64,000 nucleotides of DNA from Tepidimonas ignava. GTDB lineage: Bacteria; Pseudomonadota; Gammaproteobacteria; Burkholderiales; Burkholderiaceae_C. Shown here one piece after another: positions 34,843 through 45,046 of the stretch. The stretch covers positions 1-64,000 of the forward strand of contig NZ_SMAH01000013.1 of the NCBI RefSeq assembly GCF_004342625.1, given 5' to 3'. Made by a program: the position numbers and the translations under genes. Below the pieces are notes generated by a model, which saw nothing but the letters and a program-made list of their open reading frames with translations, had not been told where the DNA came from and did no database searches. Position 1 is the stretch's first letter. Each line of letters starts with the position of its first letter.

Positions 34843-36074
34843 GGGGGCAATCCCAACAAGGTGGCCGCCGTGCGAGCAACGTCACGGGCCTGCGCCAGCG
34901 TTGGTGCCGTGATCGTCAGATGGCCCATCTTGCGCCCAGGCCGTGCGTCGAGCTTGCCGTACAGGTGCAGGTGTACACCCGGCAAAGCCAGCACCCGAGC
35001 CCAATCGGGCGTGACGGCGACGCCGTCGCGCCACCACAGGTCGCCCAGCAGGTTGAGCATCACCGCGGCGCTGTGCAGCCGCGGCGTCACCAGCGGCAAC
35101 CCGGCCAGCGTGCGCACCTGCAGCTCGAACTGCGACACGTCGCAGGCGTCGATGCTGTGGTGGCCGCTGTTGTGCGGACGCGGGGCCATTTCGTTGACCA
35201 CCAGCGCGCCGCTGGGGCTGCCGTCATCGACGACAAAAAACTCCACGCACAGCACGCCGACGTAGTGCAGCTCGGCCGTGATGGCCTGGGTGGCTTCGAG
35301 CGCCTGCTGGGCCAGGGTGGGATCGACCGCACCGTCGCCAACCTCGGCCACCGCCAGGATACCGTCGCGGTGCACGTTGCGCTGCACCGGCAACGCCACC
35401 AACGTGCCGTCGGCGCCGCGCGCCACGATCACCGACAGCTCGTCGCGCAGCGGCAGCCGGCGCTCCAGCACGCACGGCACCTGGCCCAGGCGCTGCCAGG
35501 CTGCGGCCAGCTCGTCACGGTGCTGCACACGCACTTGCCCCTTGCCGTCGTAGCCCAGCCGCGCGGTTTTGAGGATGCCGGGCAGCAGCGCATCGTCCAG
35601 GCGTTGCAGGTCGGCGGGGCTGCGGATGATGGCGTGCGGGGCCGGGCCCACCCCAGTGCGCGCGGCGCAGGCGGCGAAATGGGCCTTTTCGGCGCTGCGG
35701 TCCTGCGCCACCGCCACCGCCTGGGCTTGCGGCGCCACGGGGCGCTGGGCGGCCAAGGTGCCCAGCACGGCGGCGGGAACGTTTTCGAATTCGGTGGTGA
35801 TGGCCTCGCAGCGCTGCATCAGCTGCGCCAGGCCCTGCTCGTCGTCGTAGGCGGTGGCGATGTGCACATCGGCCACGCGCCCGGCGGGGCTGGCCGGGTC
35901 CGGGTCCAGCACCGCCACCGCGTAGCCCATGGCCTGCGCGGCGTGCACGAACATGCGCCCGAGCTGCCCTCCGCCCAACACCCCGAGGGTGGTGGGGCGT
36001 GCTGCCGTGGGTTGCGGGCCGGGCAAAAGCGTCGTGGGCTTCATGGTGGGCTGGGGGTTGACGGTCGGCCCCAT
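34833..36074 (-). CDS. purK: N5-carboxyaminoimidazole ribonucleotide synthase
   Basis: Up to 413 residues; the start at 36074 (TGATG overlap with purE) or an ATG at 36044 (MKPTTLLPG) are both possible. ATP-grasp fold: LGVLGGGQLGRMF near the N-terminus, KTARLGYDGKGQ, NEMAPRPHNSGHHSIDA and the C-terminal HLYGKLDARPGRKMGHL. It carboxylates AIR for purine synthesis together with PurE. Confidence 0.96.
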   Translation of the reverse strand: MGPTVNPQPTMKPTTLLPGPQPTAARPTTLGVLGGGQLGRMFVHAAQAMGYAVAVLDPDPASPAGRVADVHIATAYDDEQGLAQLMQRCEAITTEFENVPAAVLGTLAAQRPVAPQAQAVAVAQDRSAEKAHFAACAARTGVGPAPHAIIRSPADLQRLDDALLPGILKTARLGYDGKGQVRVQHRDELAAAWQRLGQVPCVLERRLPLRDELSVIVARGADGTLVALPVQRNVHRDGILAVAEVGDGAVDPTLAQQALEATQAITAELHYVGVLCVEFFVVDDGSPSGALVVNEMAPRPHNSGHHSIDACDVSQFELQVRTLAGLPLVTPRLHSAAVMLNLLGDLWWRDGVAVTPDWARVLALPGVHLHLYGKLDARPGRKMGHLTITAPTLAQARDVARTAATLLGLPPWR

Positions 36075-36580
36075 CAGGCCGTCGTCACGGGTGGCAGGGT
36101 CATGGCGCGTGCGGCGGCGGTTTGCTCGGCACGGAAGGCGTGCAACCGCGCGCGCAGCTCGGGGTCGTCGTTGGCCAGCATCGCCACCGCGAACAGCGCC
36201 GCGTTGGCCGCGCCCGCCGCCCCGATGGCGAAGGTGGCCACCGGCACGCCCTTGGGCATTTGCACGATCGAGTGCAGCGAATCCACCCCGTGGAGGTGCC
36301 GGCTGGGTACCGGCACCCCCAGCACCGGCACGGTGGTCTTGGCCGCCAACATGCCAGGCAGGTGCGCCGCACCGCCGGCGCCTGCGACGATGGCCTTGAG
36401 GCCGCGCGCTTCGGCACGGGCCGCGTACTCGAACATGTCGTCGGGCATACGGTGGGCCGACACCACGCGCGCCTCGTGCGCGACGCCGAACTGTTGGAAA
36501 ATGGCGACTGCGTGTTGCATGGTGTCCCAGTCGCTGCTGGACCCCATGACGACACCGACCTGGACGTTGCTGCTGGACAT
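36074..36580 (-). CDS. purE: N5-carboxyaminoimidazole ribonucleotide mutase
   Basis: 168 residues from [20 protein letters not shown]. Class I PurE with the active-site [14 protein letters not shown] and [11 protein letters not shown] motifs. It is coupled to purK. The frame continues far upstream, but that part is antisense to cnoX. purE and cnoX are divergent with a 51-base gap. Confidence 0.97.
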   Translation of the reverse strand: MSSSNVQVGVVMGSSSDWDTMQHAVAIFQQFGVAHEARVVSAHRMPDDMFEYAARAEARGLKAIVAGAGGAAHLPGMLAAKTTVPVLGVPVPSRHLHGVDSLHSIVQMPKGVPVATFAIGAAGAANAALFAVAMLANDDPELRARLHAFRAEQTAAARAMTLPPVTTA

Positions 36581-36631
36581 GGCGACCCCGGGGGAAAATC
36601 CCGTCATTCTAGAGAATCGGACGCTGCCGCG

Positions 36632-37585
36632 ATGATCGACGTCACACTTGCCAACTTCCAGACCGAGGTGCTCGAAGCCTCGCTTGCCACGCCTGTGCTG
36701 GTGGACTTTTGGGCGCCGTGGTGTGGCCCGTGCAAGGTGCTCGGGCCCATCCTCGAGAAGGTCGAGCAAGCCTACGGCGGCCGCTTCAAGCTCGTCAAGG
36801 TCAACACCGAGGAAGAGCAGCAGCTGGCCGGCTACTTCCAGATCCGCAGCATCCCCACCTGCATCCTGTTCGTCGGGGGGCAGCCGGTCGACGGCTTCAT
36901 GGGCGCGCTGCCTGAGGGGCAGATCAAGGCCTTTTTGGATCGCCACATCCCCAGCGAAGACGAACTCGAAGCGCGCGCCGAGGTGAACGAAGCGCTGCAA
37001 GCGGCCGCCAGTGGCGACACCGACGCCGCCGTGCGGCGGCTGCGCGAGGCGCTGGCGCGCGACCCGGACAACGACGACGCCCGCTACGACCTGGTGCGGC
37101 TGCTGGTGGAGCTGGGGCAGCTTGAGGAGGCCTCGGCGGCGCTGGCGCCGGCGTTGGGCAAGTTGCCGCTGCCGTTGCGCTTCGAGGCGCTGCAGCACTG
37201 GATCGCGGCGTTGGAGTTCGCCCGGCACGACCCGCGCGGCCAGTGGCCGCTGGACAAGTTCGATGAGCTGATCGCCGCCAACCGGCGCGACTTCGAAACC
37301 CGCTTTGCCAAGGCGCGCGTGCTGATCGCGCGCGGCGAGTGGACGGCAGCCATGGACGAGCTGGCCGAGATCATCATGCGCGACAAAAAGTGGGCTGACG
37401 AAGCGCCGCGCAAGACCTATGTGGCGTTGCTGGAACTGCTCACCCCGCCCGCGCGCGAGGCCGCTGCCGGCGCGCCCAAGTCGGGCGCGGGGCTCGAAAT
37501 CGCCGGGCACACCGCCGCGGCGCAAGACCCGCAGGCGGAGCTGGTGTCGCGCTACCGGCGCAAGCTCAGCATGGCCCTCAACTGA
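36632..37585 (+). CDS. cnoX: Chaperedoxin CnoX (thioredoxin plus TPR)
   Basis: 317 residues. Thioredoxin domain (about 1-110) with [10 protein letters not shown], so the redox-active CxxC is kept, then TPR-like helices (about 115-290). CnoX proteins hold unfolded proteins for GroEL under oxidative stress. E. coli CnoX has lost the redox-active pair; this one keeps it and may act as a true disulfide reductase. Followed 15 bases later by a ferredoxin. Confidence 0.92.
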   Translation: MIDVTLANFQTEVLEASLATPVLVDFWAPWCGPCKVLGPILEKVEQAYGGRFKLVKVNTEEEQQLAGYFQIRSIPTCILFVGGQPVDGFMGALPEGQIKAFLDRHIPSEDELEARAEVNEALQAAASGDTDAAVRRLREALARDPDNDDARYDLVRLLVELGQLEEASAALAPALGKLPLPLRFEALQHWIAALEFARHDPRGQWPLDKFDELIAANRRDFETRFAKARVLIARGEWTAAMDELAEIIMRDKKWADEAPRKTYVALLELLTPPAREAAAGAPKSGAGLEIAGHTAAAQDPQAELVSRYRRKLSMALN

Positions 37586-37600
37586 CGCCCAAGGCCCCGC

Positions 37601-37939
37601 ATGATCACCGTTCGCTTCGTTCAGCCCGGGCCGCACGGCCCCGTCGAAGACCGCGAAGTCGAGGTCGAGCCCGATGGCCGCAGCCTGATGAAAGCCGCGG
37701 TGGACGCGGGCATCGATGGCATTGCGGCCGACTGCGGTGGCAACCTAACGTGCGCCACCTGCCACGTGTTCATCCCGCCCGAGTGGCAGGCCAAGGTCGG
37801 CCCGGCACGGGGCGACGAAGACACGATGCTGGACTACACCGCGGTCGAGCGTCGCCCCAACAGCCGGCTGAGCTGCCAAATCCGCCTGACACCCGACCTT
37901 GACGGCCTGTGGGTGGAGCTGCCCGAGCGGCAGTACTGA
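37601..37939 (+). CDS. Adrenodoxin-type 2Fe-2S ferredoxin
   Basis: 112 residues. Cluster ligands in [13 protein letters not shown] plus the later Cys in SRLSCQIRL, giving C-x5-C-x2-C...C. Without the Isc genes nearby the partner is unclear; similar ferredoxins serve hydroxylating oxygenases or Fe-S assembly. Same strand as cnoX, 15 bases apart. Confidence 0.9.
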   Translation: MITVRFVQPGPHGPVEDREVEVEPDGRSLMKAAVDAGIDGIAADCGGNLTCATCHVFIPPEWQAKVGPARGDEDTMLDYTAVERRPNSRLSCQIRLTPDLDGLWVELPERQY

Positions 37940-37981
37940 ACCCGCTTCGTGGCAAGCGGCTGACCCCGGCGGCCGGTCGCG

Positions 37982-38018
37982 TTGACATTTCTTTACCTCG
38001 GCGTCACACCCGGTTGAC
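37982..38018 (+). promoter_or_regulatory. Tandem TTGAC-like direct repeats upstream of the spy-like gene
   Basis: TTGAC (37982), TTTAC (37992), GTCAC (38003) and TTGAC (38014) start 10, 11 and 11 bases apart, so they fall on one face of the helix. This is the usual arrangement for OmpR-family response regulators, and one is encoded directly downstream. Two of the repeats also read TTGACA and could serve as -35 elements. Confidence 0.5.
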
Positions 38019-38094
38019 AGCCCCCGTGCACGATGGCGATGTGGGGGGTGGCGATGGTCGCCACCCGCCATCAGGACGAGCAAGGAGTGTGACG

Positions 38095-38637
38095 ATGACG
38101 ATGCCGATAACCCCCAACCGCCGCTGGCCGTGGCGCAAGACGATGCTGGTGCTGGCCCTGAGCGCGGGCCTGGCGCCCGTGTGGGCCCAGGGCATGCCGC
38201 CGCGCGGCATGCCGCATGGCCCGGGGCCGATGGCGGCGGCCATGGCCCCCGACGACGCGCGCGCCGAGCGCATGGTCGAGCACATGGCGCGCGAGCTGAG
38301 CCTGCAGCCGGCGCAGCGCGATCAGCTGCGTGCCTTGGCGCAGGCGGCCAGCCAGGATTTGCGTGCCCTGCGCGACGAAGGCCGCACGCTGCGCGAAGAG
38401 CGCCATCGCCTGATGGCGGCGCCGCAGCTCGACGAGGCCGCGCTGGAGGCGTTGCGCCAGCGCGAGCTGGCCCACCACGACAAGTTGACGGCGCGCATGC
38501 AGCGCTTCATGATCGACACCGCCAAGGTGCTCACGCCCGAGCAGCGCCAGCGCTGGGCCGAGCGCATGCAGCGCCGCGGCGACGGTCCCCGCCCTCACCA
38601 TCACCGGGATGAGCACGCGCATCCTCCTCGTCGATGA
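38095..38637 (+). CDS. Spy/CpxP-like periplasmic LTxxQ protein
   Basis: 180 residues with a Sec signal (TMLVLALSAGLAPVWAQ), a Met/Pro-rich segment (GMPPRGMPHGPGPM) that could bind copper, and the helical Spy fold with LSLQPAQRDQ and a second LTPEQRQRWAERM (LTxxQ repeat). The C-terminus is His-rich (PHHHRDEHAHPP). It is probably a periplasmic chaperone or metal sensor feeding the two-component system that follows. It overlaps the regulator gene by 29 bases. AAGGAG ribosome site. Confidence 0.85.
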   Translation: MTMPITPNRRWPWRKTMLVLALSAGLAPVWAQGMPPRGMPHGPGPMAAAMAPDDARAERMVEHMARELSLQPAQRDQLRALAQAASQDLRALRDEGRTLREERHRLMAAPQLDEAALEALRQRELAHHDKLTARMQRFMIDTAKVLTPEQRQRWAERMQRRGDGPRPHHHRDEHAHPPRR

Positions 38638-39328
38638 CGACCTGCGTCTGAGCGCCATGCTGGCCGACTACCTCGGCCAGGCGGGCTACGCCGTGGAGAC
38701 CGCGGGCACGCTGACGGCGGCCCGCCAGCGCCTGCGGCAGCCGCCGGCGCCGCAGGCGTTGATCCTGGACCTGATGCTGCCCGACGGCGATGGGCTGCAG
38801 TGGTGCCGCGAGCTGCGCGCCGACCCAGCCACCGCGGCGCTGCCGTTGCTGATGCTGACCGCGCGTGGCGAGCCGGCCGACCGCATCCTCGGGTTGGAGT
38901 TGGGCGCCGACGACTACCTGACTAAACCGTTCGAAGCGCGCGAACTGCTGGCGCGCTTGCGTGCCCTGTTGCGCCGTGCCCAAGCCGGGTCCGGCACGCC
39001 GGCGCAGGTGCTGCGCGTGGGGGCGCTGGAGCTTGACCTGGGCGCGCACGAGGTGCGGCTGCATGGCCAGCCGCGCGAGCTGACCGCGTACCAGTTCCAA
39101 CTGCTGGCCGTGTTGGCCCGACACGCCGGGCGGGTGCTGACGCGCGACCAGATCATGGACGCGCTCAAGGGGCATCCCCAGGATGCATTCGACCGCTCGA
39201 TCGACGTGCACATCTCGCGCATCCGCGCCGCCCTGGAAGACGACCCGAAGCGACCGCGGCGCATCCTCACCGTGCGCGGCACCGGCTACATGCTGGCACG
39301 GCCCCGCGCCGACGAAAGCGCGGCATGA
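38609..39328 (+). CDS. OmpR/CpxR-family response regulator
   Basis: 239 residues. Receiver domain with acidic pocket D9-D11, phosphoacceptor D54 and K106 (LTKPFEA), followed by a winged-helix DNA-binding domain (about 135-230, ELTAYQFQLLAVLARHAGRV, DRSIDVHISRIR). It starts within the end of the spy-like gene and its stop overlaps the kinase start (ATGA), so the three are translated together. The helical-phase repeats at 37982-38018 are its likely target. Confidence 0.95.
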   Translation: MSTRILLVDDDLRLSAMLADYLGQAGYAVETAGTLTAARQRLRQPPAPQALILDLMLPDGDGLQWCRELRADPATAALPLLMLTARGEPADRILGLELGADDYLTKPFEARELLARLRALLRRAQAGSGTPAQVLRVGALELDLGAHEVRLHGQPRELTAYQFQLLAVLARHAGRVLTRDQIMDALKGHPQDAFDRSIDVHISRIRAALEDDPKRPRRILTVRGTGYMLARPRADESAA

Positions 39329-40428
39329 GGCGGCTGTACCTGCGCATCTACGCCGTGGTGCTGAGCGTGCTGCTGGCGTTTGCGGCGCTGGCGGTGGGTG
39401 TGTTTCAGTACCACGCGCAGGCCCAAAGCGAGCAAGAACAAGCCGCCTGGCTGGACTTGACCGGCGGCTGGGTCGACCCTGCGTTGGCGCCGTTTGCCGA
39501 GGCGGATGCCCCCCTCGGGCAACGCCTGTGGTGGGTGGCGGCTTCCTTGGCGGCGTTGCTGGCGCTGGTGGGGCTGGCCTCGTACCCGCTGGTGCGTTCG
39601 CTGACCCGTCGCTTGGAATTGCTGCGCACGGGCGTGCAAGCGTTTGGCGACGGCGCCCTGCAGCGGCGTGTGGCGGTGCAGGGCCACGACGAGGTGGCCG
39701 CGCTGGCGGCCAGCTTCAACGCCGCCGCGGCGCGCATCGAAGCGCTGGTGCGCGCGCAGCAGCGCCTGCTGGCCAACGCCTCGCACGAGCTGCGCTCGCC
39801 GCTGGCGCGGCTCAAGCTGGCGCTGGAGCTGCTCGATGCGACCGAAGAGGCCGAGACGCGGGCACGGCACCGCGCCGAAATCCAACGCAGCCTGGCGGAG
39901 CTGGACGCGCTGGTGGACGAGGTGCTGCTGGCGGCCCGGCTGGAAACGACACCCAACCTGGCGCGCCAGCCGCAGGAGTTGCTGGCGCTGGTGGCCGAGG
40001 AGGCGGCCTGGTTCGACGCCGAGGTCAGTGGCGCCCCCGTGACCGTGCAAGGTGATGAGCGGTTGCTGCGCCGCGCGGTGCGCAACCTGCTGGACAACGC
40101 GCGCCGCTACGCGCCGGAGCAGCCGCCCCAGGTGCGTGTGCAGCGCGGCGTCGCGGGTCAAGCCCAGGTGTGGGTGTGCGACCGCGGCCCGGGCGTGCCA
40201 GCCGACGCGCGCGAGCGCATCTTCGAGCCCTTTTTCCGCCTGCCCGGTCATGCCGAGGCGCGCGGCGGCGTCGGTCTGGGGCTGGCGCTGGTGCGCCAAA
40301 TCGCCCAACTGCACGGCGGCCACGTGCACTGCGAAGAACACCGCGGTGGTGGCAGTTGCTTTGTGCTGTCGCTGCCTGCCGACGACCCGCCGCCTCAACC
40401 CATCAGCCGCGCTAACGCTTCGCGGTAA
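39325..40428 (+). CDS. Membrane sensor histidine kinase
   Basis: 367 residues. Two membrane helices (about 7-27 and 68-90) enclose a short periplasmic loop of about 40 residues, then HAMP (about 90-145), HisKA with H154 in [14 protein letters not shown], and HATPase motifs [18 protein letters not shown] and [10 protein letters not shown]. The short sensor loop fits recognition of a helper such as the Spy-like protein. The 3' end overlaps the convergent purC by 34 bases. Confidence 0.94.
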   Translation: MRRLYLRIYAVVLSVLLAFAALAVGVFQYHAQAQSEQEQAAWLDLTGGWVDPALAPFAEADAPLGQRLWWVAASLAALLALVGLASYPLVRSLTRRLELLRTGVQAFGDGALQRRVAVQGHDEVAALAASFNAAAARIEALVRAQQRLLANASHELRSPLARLKLALELLDATEEAETRARHRAEIQRSLAELDALVDEVLLAARLETTPNLARQPQELLALVAEEAAWFDAEVSGAPVTVQGDERLLRRAVRNLLDNARRYAPEQPPQVRVQRGVAGQAQVWVCDRGPGVPADARERIFEPFFRLPGHAEARGGVGLGLALVRQIAQLHGGHVHCEEHRGGGSCFVLSLPADDPPPQPISRANASR

Positions 40429-41303
40429 CGTGCCGCGGTTTGCTCGATCACCTGCGGGGGCAGGGTGGGCGGCGGCGGTTGCTTGTTCCACGGCCGGCCA
40501 TCGACCTGCGCCGTTTCCAGCCAATCGCGCAGGTACTGCTTGTCGAAGCTGGGCGGGTTGGCCCCTTCGGCGTACGACTCGGCGGGCCAGTAGCGCGAGG
40601 AGTCGGGCGTGAGCACCTCGTCCATCAGCGTCAGCGTGCCGTGCTCGTCCAGGCCAAACTCGAACTTGGTGTCGGCGATCAGGATGCCGCGCGTGGCCGC
40701 GTAGTCGCTGGCTGCCTGGTACAGCCGGATCGAGACATCACGGATGCGCTCGGCCAGCTCGCCGCCCACGCGCGCGACCATTTCGTCGAACGTGATGTTC
40801 TCGTCGTGCTCGCCCACCGCCGCCTTGGCCGCCGGCGTGAAGATGGGGGCGGGCAGCTTGGAAGCGTTGCGCAAACCCGCTGGCAGCGCCACGCCGCACA
40901 CCGCGCCCGACTGCTGGTACTCCTTCCAGCCGCTGCCGGCCAGGTAGCCGCGCACCACCGCTTCCACCGGAATCGGCCGCAAGCGTTTGACCAGCATCGA
41001 TCGTCCCCGCACCAGGGGGCGCTCCGGCGGGGCCACGACGCTCTCGGGGTCGTCGCCGGTCAGATGGATCGGGCACAGGTTGGCGCCCTTGGGCCCCAGG
41101 CGGTCGAACCAAAACAGGCTCAGCGTCGTCAGCAGCTCACCCTTGCCGGGGATGGGCTCGTTCATCACGACGTCGAACGCGCTGATGCGGTCGGTGGCCA
41201 CCATCAGGATGCGGTCGTCGCCGACGGCGTAGTTGTCGCGCACCTTGCCGCGCGCCAGCAGCGGCAAGGACTTGAGGTGGGTGGTGTGCACAGCCGTGGT
41301 CAT
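40395..41303 (-). CDS. purC: Phosphoribosylaminoimidazole-succinocarboxamide synthase
   Basis: 302 residues. SAICAR synthetase with [48 protein letters not shown] and the C-terminal [11 protein letters not shown]. It joins aspartate to CAIR in purine synthesis. It lies a few kilobases from purK-purE, on the same strand but not contiguous. Confidence 0.97.
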   Translation of the reverse strand: MTTAVHTTHLKSLPLLARGKVRDNYAVGDDRILMVATDRISAFDVVMNEPIPGKGELLTTLSLFWFDRLGPKGANLCPIHLTGDDPESVVAPPERPLVRGRSMLVKRLRPIPVEAVVRGYLAGSGWKEYQQSGAVCGVALPAGLRNASKLPAPIFTPAAKAAVGEHDENITFDEMVARVGGELAERIRDVSIRLYQAASDYAATRGILIADTKFEFGLDEHGTLTLMDEVLTPDSSRYWPAESYAEGANPPSFDKQYLRDWLETAQVDGRPWNKQPPPPTLPPQVIEQTAARYREALARLMG

Positions 41304-41362
41304 GGGGGGCGATGGTAGCGCAGCCGATGCAGGCTTGGCCGCGTATGTGGGGTTGCTCGCGT

Positions 41363-41535
41363 TGCCGCGCCCGCTACGGTGGCGACGAATTCGTGGTGTT
41401 GGCGCCTTTGCCCTCCGAGTCGGCCGAGACGTTCGAGCGCACCGCAGCGACCCTGGTGCGCCGCTTGCGCGACGCCACCGCGGGCCACTTCACGATGGAG
41501 GAGGGTGTCACGGTGGCCTACGCCGGCGCGCCGGT
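41363..41535 (+). pseudogene. Orphan GGDEF domain fragment
   Basis: In the 371 bases between purC and fba one plus-strand frame reads [20 protein letters not shown] and continues to about TVAYAGAPV. This is the middle third of a diguanylate cyclase domain with the signature GGDEF loop intact. The start of the domain, the C-terminal third and any sensor domain are missing, and no start codon with a ribosome site is evident. The frame stays open afterwards but no longer resembles the family. The opposite strand in 41540-41665 also has an open stretch (FRWKVDDGRRGDYGYVFAPG) that I do not recognise. Confidence 0.7.
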
Positions 41536-41674
41536 ACACGATCACACGCACCAAGCCCCGACCAGGGGCGAACACGTAGCCGTAGTCGCCTCGGCGGCCA
41601 TCGTCGACTTTCCAGCGAAACGCCACCGCGCCATCCACCCCGTCGTAGCGGCACTGCGCAGGGCGGTATTGGGG

Positions 41675-42742
41675 TTATCCCTGCACGACCTGCGCCAGCT
41701 CGCCCACTTCGTAGCGGTAGGCCATGATGGCCAGCGCGCGGCCCTTGACCTTGGCGCCCATGCCCTCGCAGCCGAACTCCAGGTAGCGCTGTTTGCACAC
41801 CTGTTTGGCGGCTTCGCGGGCGGGCTTGAGCCACTCGCGCGCATCGAACTTGTCGGGGTTTTCGTGCAAGAACTTGCGCACCGCGCCCGTCATGGCCAGC
41901 CTAATGTCGGTGTCGATGTTGACCTTGCGCACGCCGTGGCGGATGGCTTCTTGGATTTCCTTGACCGGCACGCCGTAGGTCTCTTTCATCTTGCCGCCGT
42001 ACTGGTTGATGACGGCCAGCAGCTCCTGCGGCACGCTGGAGCTGCCGTGCATGACCAGGTGGGTGTTGGGCAGGCGCGCGTGGATCTCTTTGACGCGGCC
42101 GATGGCCAGCACGTCGCCCGTGGGGGGACGGGTGAACTTGTACGCGCCGTGGCTGGTGCCGATCGCGATGGCCAGCGCGTCCACCTGCGTGGCGCGCACG
42201 AACTCGGCCGCCTGCTCGGGGTCGGTCAACAGCGCCGAGTGGTCCAGCTTGCCCGCCGCACCGTGGCCGTCTTCCTCGCCGGCCATGCCGGTTTCCAGCG
42301 AGCCCAGGCAGCCCAGCTCGCCTTCCACCGACACCCCCACGCGGTGCGCCATCGCAACCACGCGGCGCGTGACGTCCACGTTGTAGTCGTAGGGTGCCGG
42401 GGTTTTGCCGTCTTCCAGCAAGCTGCCGTCCATCATCACCGACGAAAAACCGAGCCGGATGGCGCCTTCGCACACGGCGGGGCTTTGGCCGTGGTCCTGG
42501 TGCATGCACACCGGGATGTGCGGGTAAGCCTCGACGGCGGCTTGCACAAGGTACTTGATGAACGATTCGCCGGCGTACTTGCGCGCGCCAGCGCTGGCTT
42601 GCAGGATCACGGGCGCACCGACTTCGTCGGCGGCGGCCATCACGGCCTGCACCTGTTCCAGGTTGTTGACGTTGAAGGCCGGTATGCCGTAGCCGTGCTC
42701 GGCGGCATGGTCCAGCAGTTCGCGCATCGACACGAGTGCCAT
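41675..42742 (-). CDS. fba: Fructose-bisphosphate aldolase, class II
   Basis: 355 residues. Zinc ligands in VCMHQDHGQ and [10 protein letters not shown], and the substrate motif [28 protein letters not shown] and [18 protein letters not shown]. It matches the CbbA-type aldolase of betaproteobacteria. It acts in glycolysis, gluconeogenesis or the Calvin cycle; no cbb genes are next to it, so a central carbon role is assumed. Confidence 0.96.
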   Translation of the reverse strand: MALVSMRELLDHAAEHGYGIPAFNVNNLEQVQAVMAAADEVGAPVILQASAGARKYAGESFIKYLVQAAVEAYPHIPVCMHQDHGQSPAVCEGAIRLGFSSVMMDGSLLEDGKTPAPYDYNVDVTRRVVAMAHRVGVSVEGELGCLGSLETGMAGEEDGHGAAGKLDHSALLTDPEQAAEFVRATQVDALAIAIGTSHGAYKFTRPPTGDVLAIGRVKEIHARLPNTHLVMHGSSSVPQELLAVINQYGGKMKETYGVPVKEIQEAIRHGVRKVNIDTDIRLAMTGAVRKFLHENPDKFDAREWLKPAREAAKQVCKQRYLEFGCEGMGAKVKGRALAIMAYRYEVGELAQVVQG

Positions 42743-42915
42743 GGTCGGGGTCCTCCTTGGTGCCTGCGGGGATCAAGCGTGGTTACATGGTGGTTACACC
42801 GCGCGGCATTGTAGGACGGCGCGCCCAAGAAAATGGCCACCGCCTGGTGCCAGGACGGTGGCCGCAAGGGCAGCGGGCCAGGCCCACCGGCCCGCTGTGC
42901 AACGATGTTAGCGCA

Positions 42916-45042
42916 TCAGACGCGCACCAGGTTGGGGTAGCGCACGTGCTCGACCAACTCCTGGATCTCGCGCTTGGGCGCTGGCGTCAGCAGGCTGACG
43001 ATGATGATCACCGCAAAGCCCACCGGCACGCCAAAGACGCCCGCCGAAATCGGCTGAATGCCCCACCACATGTTGTCGGCCACCGGGCTGGTGACGCCAA
43101 ACACGCTGCGCAGCCAGGGCTGGGTCGTGGCCATGTAGTAAAACGTCACCCCAAAGCCCGCGATCATGCCCAGGATGGCCCCCCACTTGGTGGCGCGCTT
43201 CCAAAAGATGCCCAGCACCAACGCCGGGAAGAAGCCCGCCGCCGCCAGCGAGAACGCGGCCGAGACCAGGAACAGGATGTCGGCGGGTTTTTGCGACGCC
43301 ACGTACGCCGCCAACAGCGCCACCACCAACAGCAGCACCTTGGAGATCATCACGCGCCGCGCGGTGGTCGCGTTGGGGTCGATCATCTTGTAGTACAGGT
43401 CGTGCGACAGCGCGTTGGCGATCGTCAGCAGCAGCCCGTCGGCGGTCGACAGCGCCGCCGCCAAACCACCCGCGGCCACCATGCCCGAGATGACATAGGG
43501 CAGACCGGCGATCTCGGGCGTGGCCAGCACGATGATGTCACCACCGATACGCATCTCGCCCAACTGGAAGATGCCGTCCTTGTTGACGTCGGTCACCGAC
43601 AGCAGCGCGGGGTCGACCTTGCTCCAGTTGGCGATCCAAGCTGGCAGCTTGTCAAACGGCGTGCCCACCAGCACCGTGAACACCTCGTACTTAACCAGCA
43701 CCGCCAGCGCCGGTGCGGTGAAGTACAGCAGGAAGATGAAGAACAACGACCAGCCGACCGACTCGCGCGCCTCCTTGACGCTGGGGGTGGTGTAGTAGCG
43801 CATCAGGATGTGCGGCAGCGCCGCCGTGCCCAGCATCAGGCAAAACACCAGCGCCAGGAAGTTGCGCCGCGACTCGTAGAAGGTTTTTTGCGCTTTTTCA
43901 TCGCCGTTGGGGTCGCCGGCGAAGGCCTGGGCGTGGCGTGGCATGCCGGCCAGCGGCTTGGCACGCGCCTCCGCCGCGGCTTTGGCCTTGGTCCAGGCGT
44001 CCTTGGCGGCGGCTTCATCCTTGGGCACAGCCGCCAGCGCTTTTTCGGCGGCGGCGATCTGGTCGGCCGGGGCGTTGGCCGCGCGCAGCTCATCGAGCTT
44101 TTGCTGCGCGGCGGCGCGCTCAGCCGCCAGCGCCGCGGGCACGTCCTTGAGCTTGTCTTCCAGCGCCTTGGCTTGGGCCTTGAAGGTCTCGATGACTTCT
44201 TTCTCTTTCGGATCGTCGATCAGGCGCTTTTCCGCTTCGGTCACTTTGACCAGCTGCTGCCCATACACCAGTTGCGGCAGCGGCACCCCGGTCTGTTTGA
44301 CCGACAGCCACACCACCGGGATCATGTAGGCGATGATGAGGATGATGTACTGCGCCACCTGGGTCCAGGTCACCGCGCGCATGCCCCCGAGGAACGAGCA
44401 CACCAGAATGCCGGCCAGCCCAAGGAAGATACCGATCGAGAAGTCCACGCCGGTCAGGCGCGTGGTGATCAGGCCCACGCCATAGATCTGCGCCACCACG
44501 TACACGAACGACACGAAAATGGCGATGATGATGCCGATGAAGCGGGCGGTGTTGCCGTCGTAGCGCGCCCCGAGGAAATCAGGGATCGTGAACTGCCCGA
44601 ACTTGCGCAGGTACGGCGCCAGGAACAGCGCCACCAGGCAGTAGCCGCCGGTCCAGCCCATGATGAAGGCCAGGCCACCGTAGCCGGTCAGGTACAGCGT
44701 GCCCGCCATACCGATGAAGGAGGCCGCGCTCATCCAGTCCGCGCCGGTGGCCATGCCGTTGTAGATGGCCGGCACGCGCCGCCCGGCCACGTAGTACTCG
44801 GCCGCGTCGTTGGTGCGGCTCATGATGCCGATGCCGGCGTACAGCAGCACCGTGGCCAGCAAGAAGATGTAGCCGATCCAGTTCTTGGGCAGGCCCAGCT
44901 GCTCCAAGATGGCCAGCGCCACCACGAACACGAGGAAGCCCCCGGTGTACCAACCGTACACCTTGTTGAGCTGCTGCTTGAAAGCCTTGTTGCTGCCGGC
45001 GGAGAACACGCCGCCGGCCGGTTCAGGGGTCATGCCAGCCAT
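42916..45042 (-). CDS. Sodium:solute symporter, ActP-like, with coiled-coil insert
   Basis: 708 residues (start at 45042, or MTPEPAGG 9 bases in). The SSS fold carries transmembrane motifs such as MSAASFIGMAGTLYLTGYGGLAFIMG (given as its core MSAASFIGMAG) and ISGMVAAGGLAAALSTADG. A charged segment of about 130 residues rich in Ala, Lys and Glu (from about VTEAEKRLIDDPKEKEV to about EARAKPLAGMP) lies between two membrane helices and is predicted to be coiled coil. The family transports short organic acids such as acetate or pyruvate. The DUF4212 gene sits 4 bases upstream and is its small subunit. Confidence 0.9.
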   Translation of the reverse strand: MAGMTPEPAGGVFSAGSNKAFKQQLNKVYGWYTGGFLVFVVALAILEQLGLPKNWIGYIFLLATVLLYAGIGIMSRTNDAAEYYVAGRRVPAIYNGMATGADWMSAASFIGMAGTLYLTGYGGLAFIMGWTGGYCLVALFLAPYLRKFGQFTIPDFLGARYDGNTARFIGIIIAIFVSFVYVVAQIYGVGLITTRLTGVDFSIGIFLGLAGILVCSFLGGMRAVTWTQVAQYIILIIAYMIPVVWLSVKQTGVPLPQLVYGQQLVKVTEAEKRLIDDPKEKEVIETFKAQAKALEDKLKDVPAALAAERAAAQQKLDELRAANAPADQIAAAEKALAAVPKDEAAAKDAWTKAKAAAEARAKPLAGMPRHAQAFAGDPNGDEKAQKTFYESRRNFLALVFCLMLGTAALPHILMRYYTTPSVKEARESVGWSLFFIFLLYFTAPALAVLVKYEVFTVLVGTPFDKLPAWIANWSKVDPALLSVTDVNKDGIFQLGEMRIGGDIIVLATPEIAGLPYVISGMVAAGGLAAALSTADGLLLTIANALSHDLYYKMIDPNATTARRVMISKVLLLVVALLAAYVASQKPADILFLVSAAFSLAAAGFFPALVLGIFWKRATKWGAILGMIAGFGVTFYYMATTQPWLRSVFGVTSPVADNMWWGIQPISAGVFGVPVGFAVIIIVSLLTPAPKREIQELVEHVRYPNLVRV

Positions 45043-45046
45043 GGTG

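Noticed and set aside
41540-41665. Minus-strand frame with FRWKVDDGRRGDYGYVFAPG
   Set aside because: It continues from the fba stop codon without a start codon or ribosome site, and I could not assign it to any family. It may be a decayed gene end, but there is no support.
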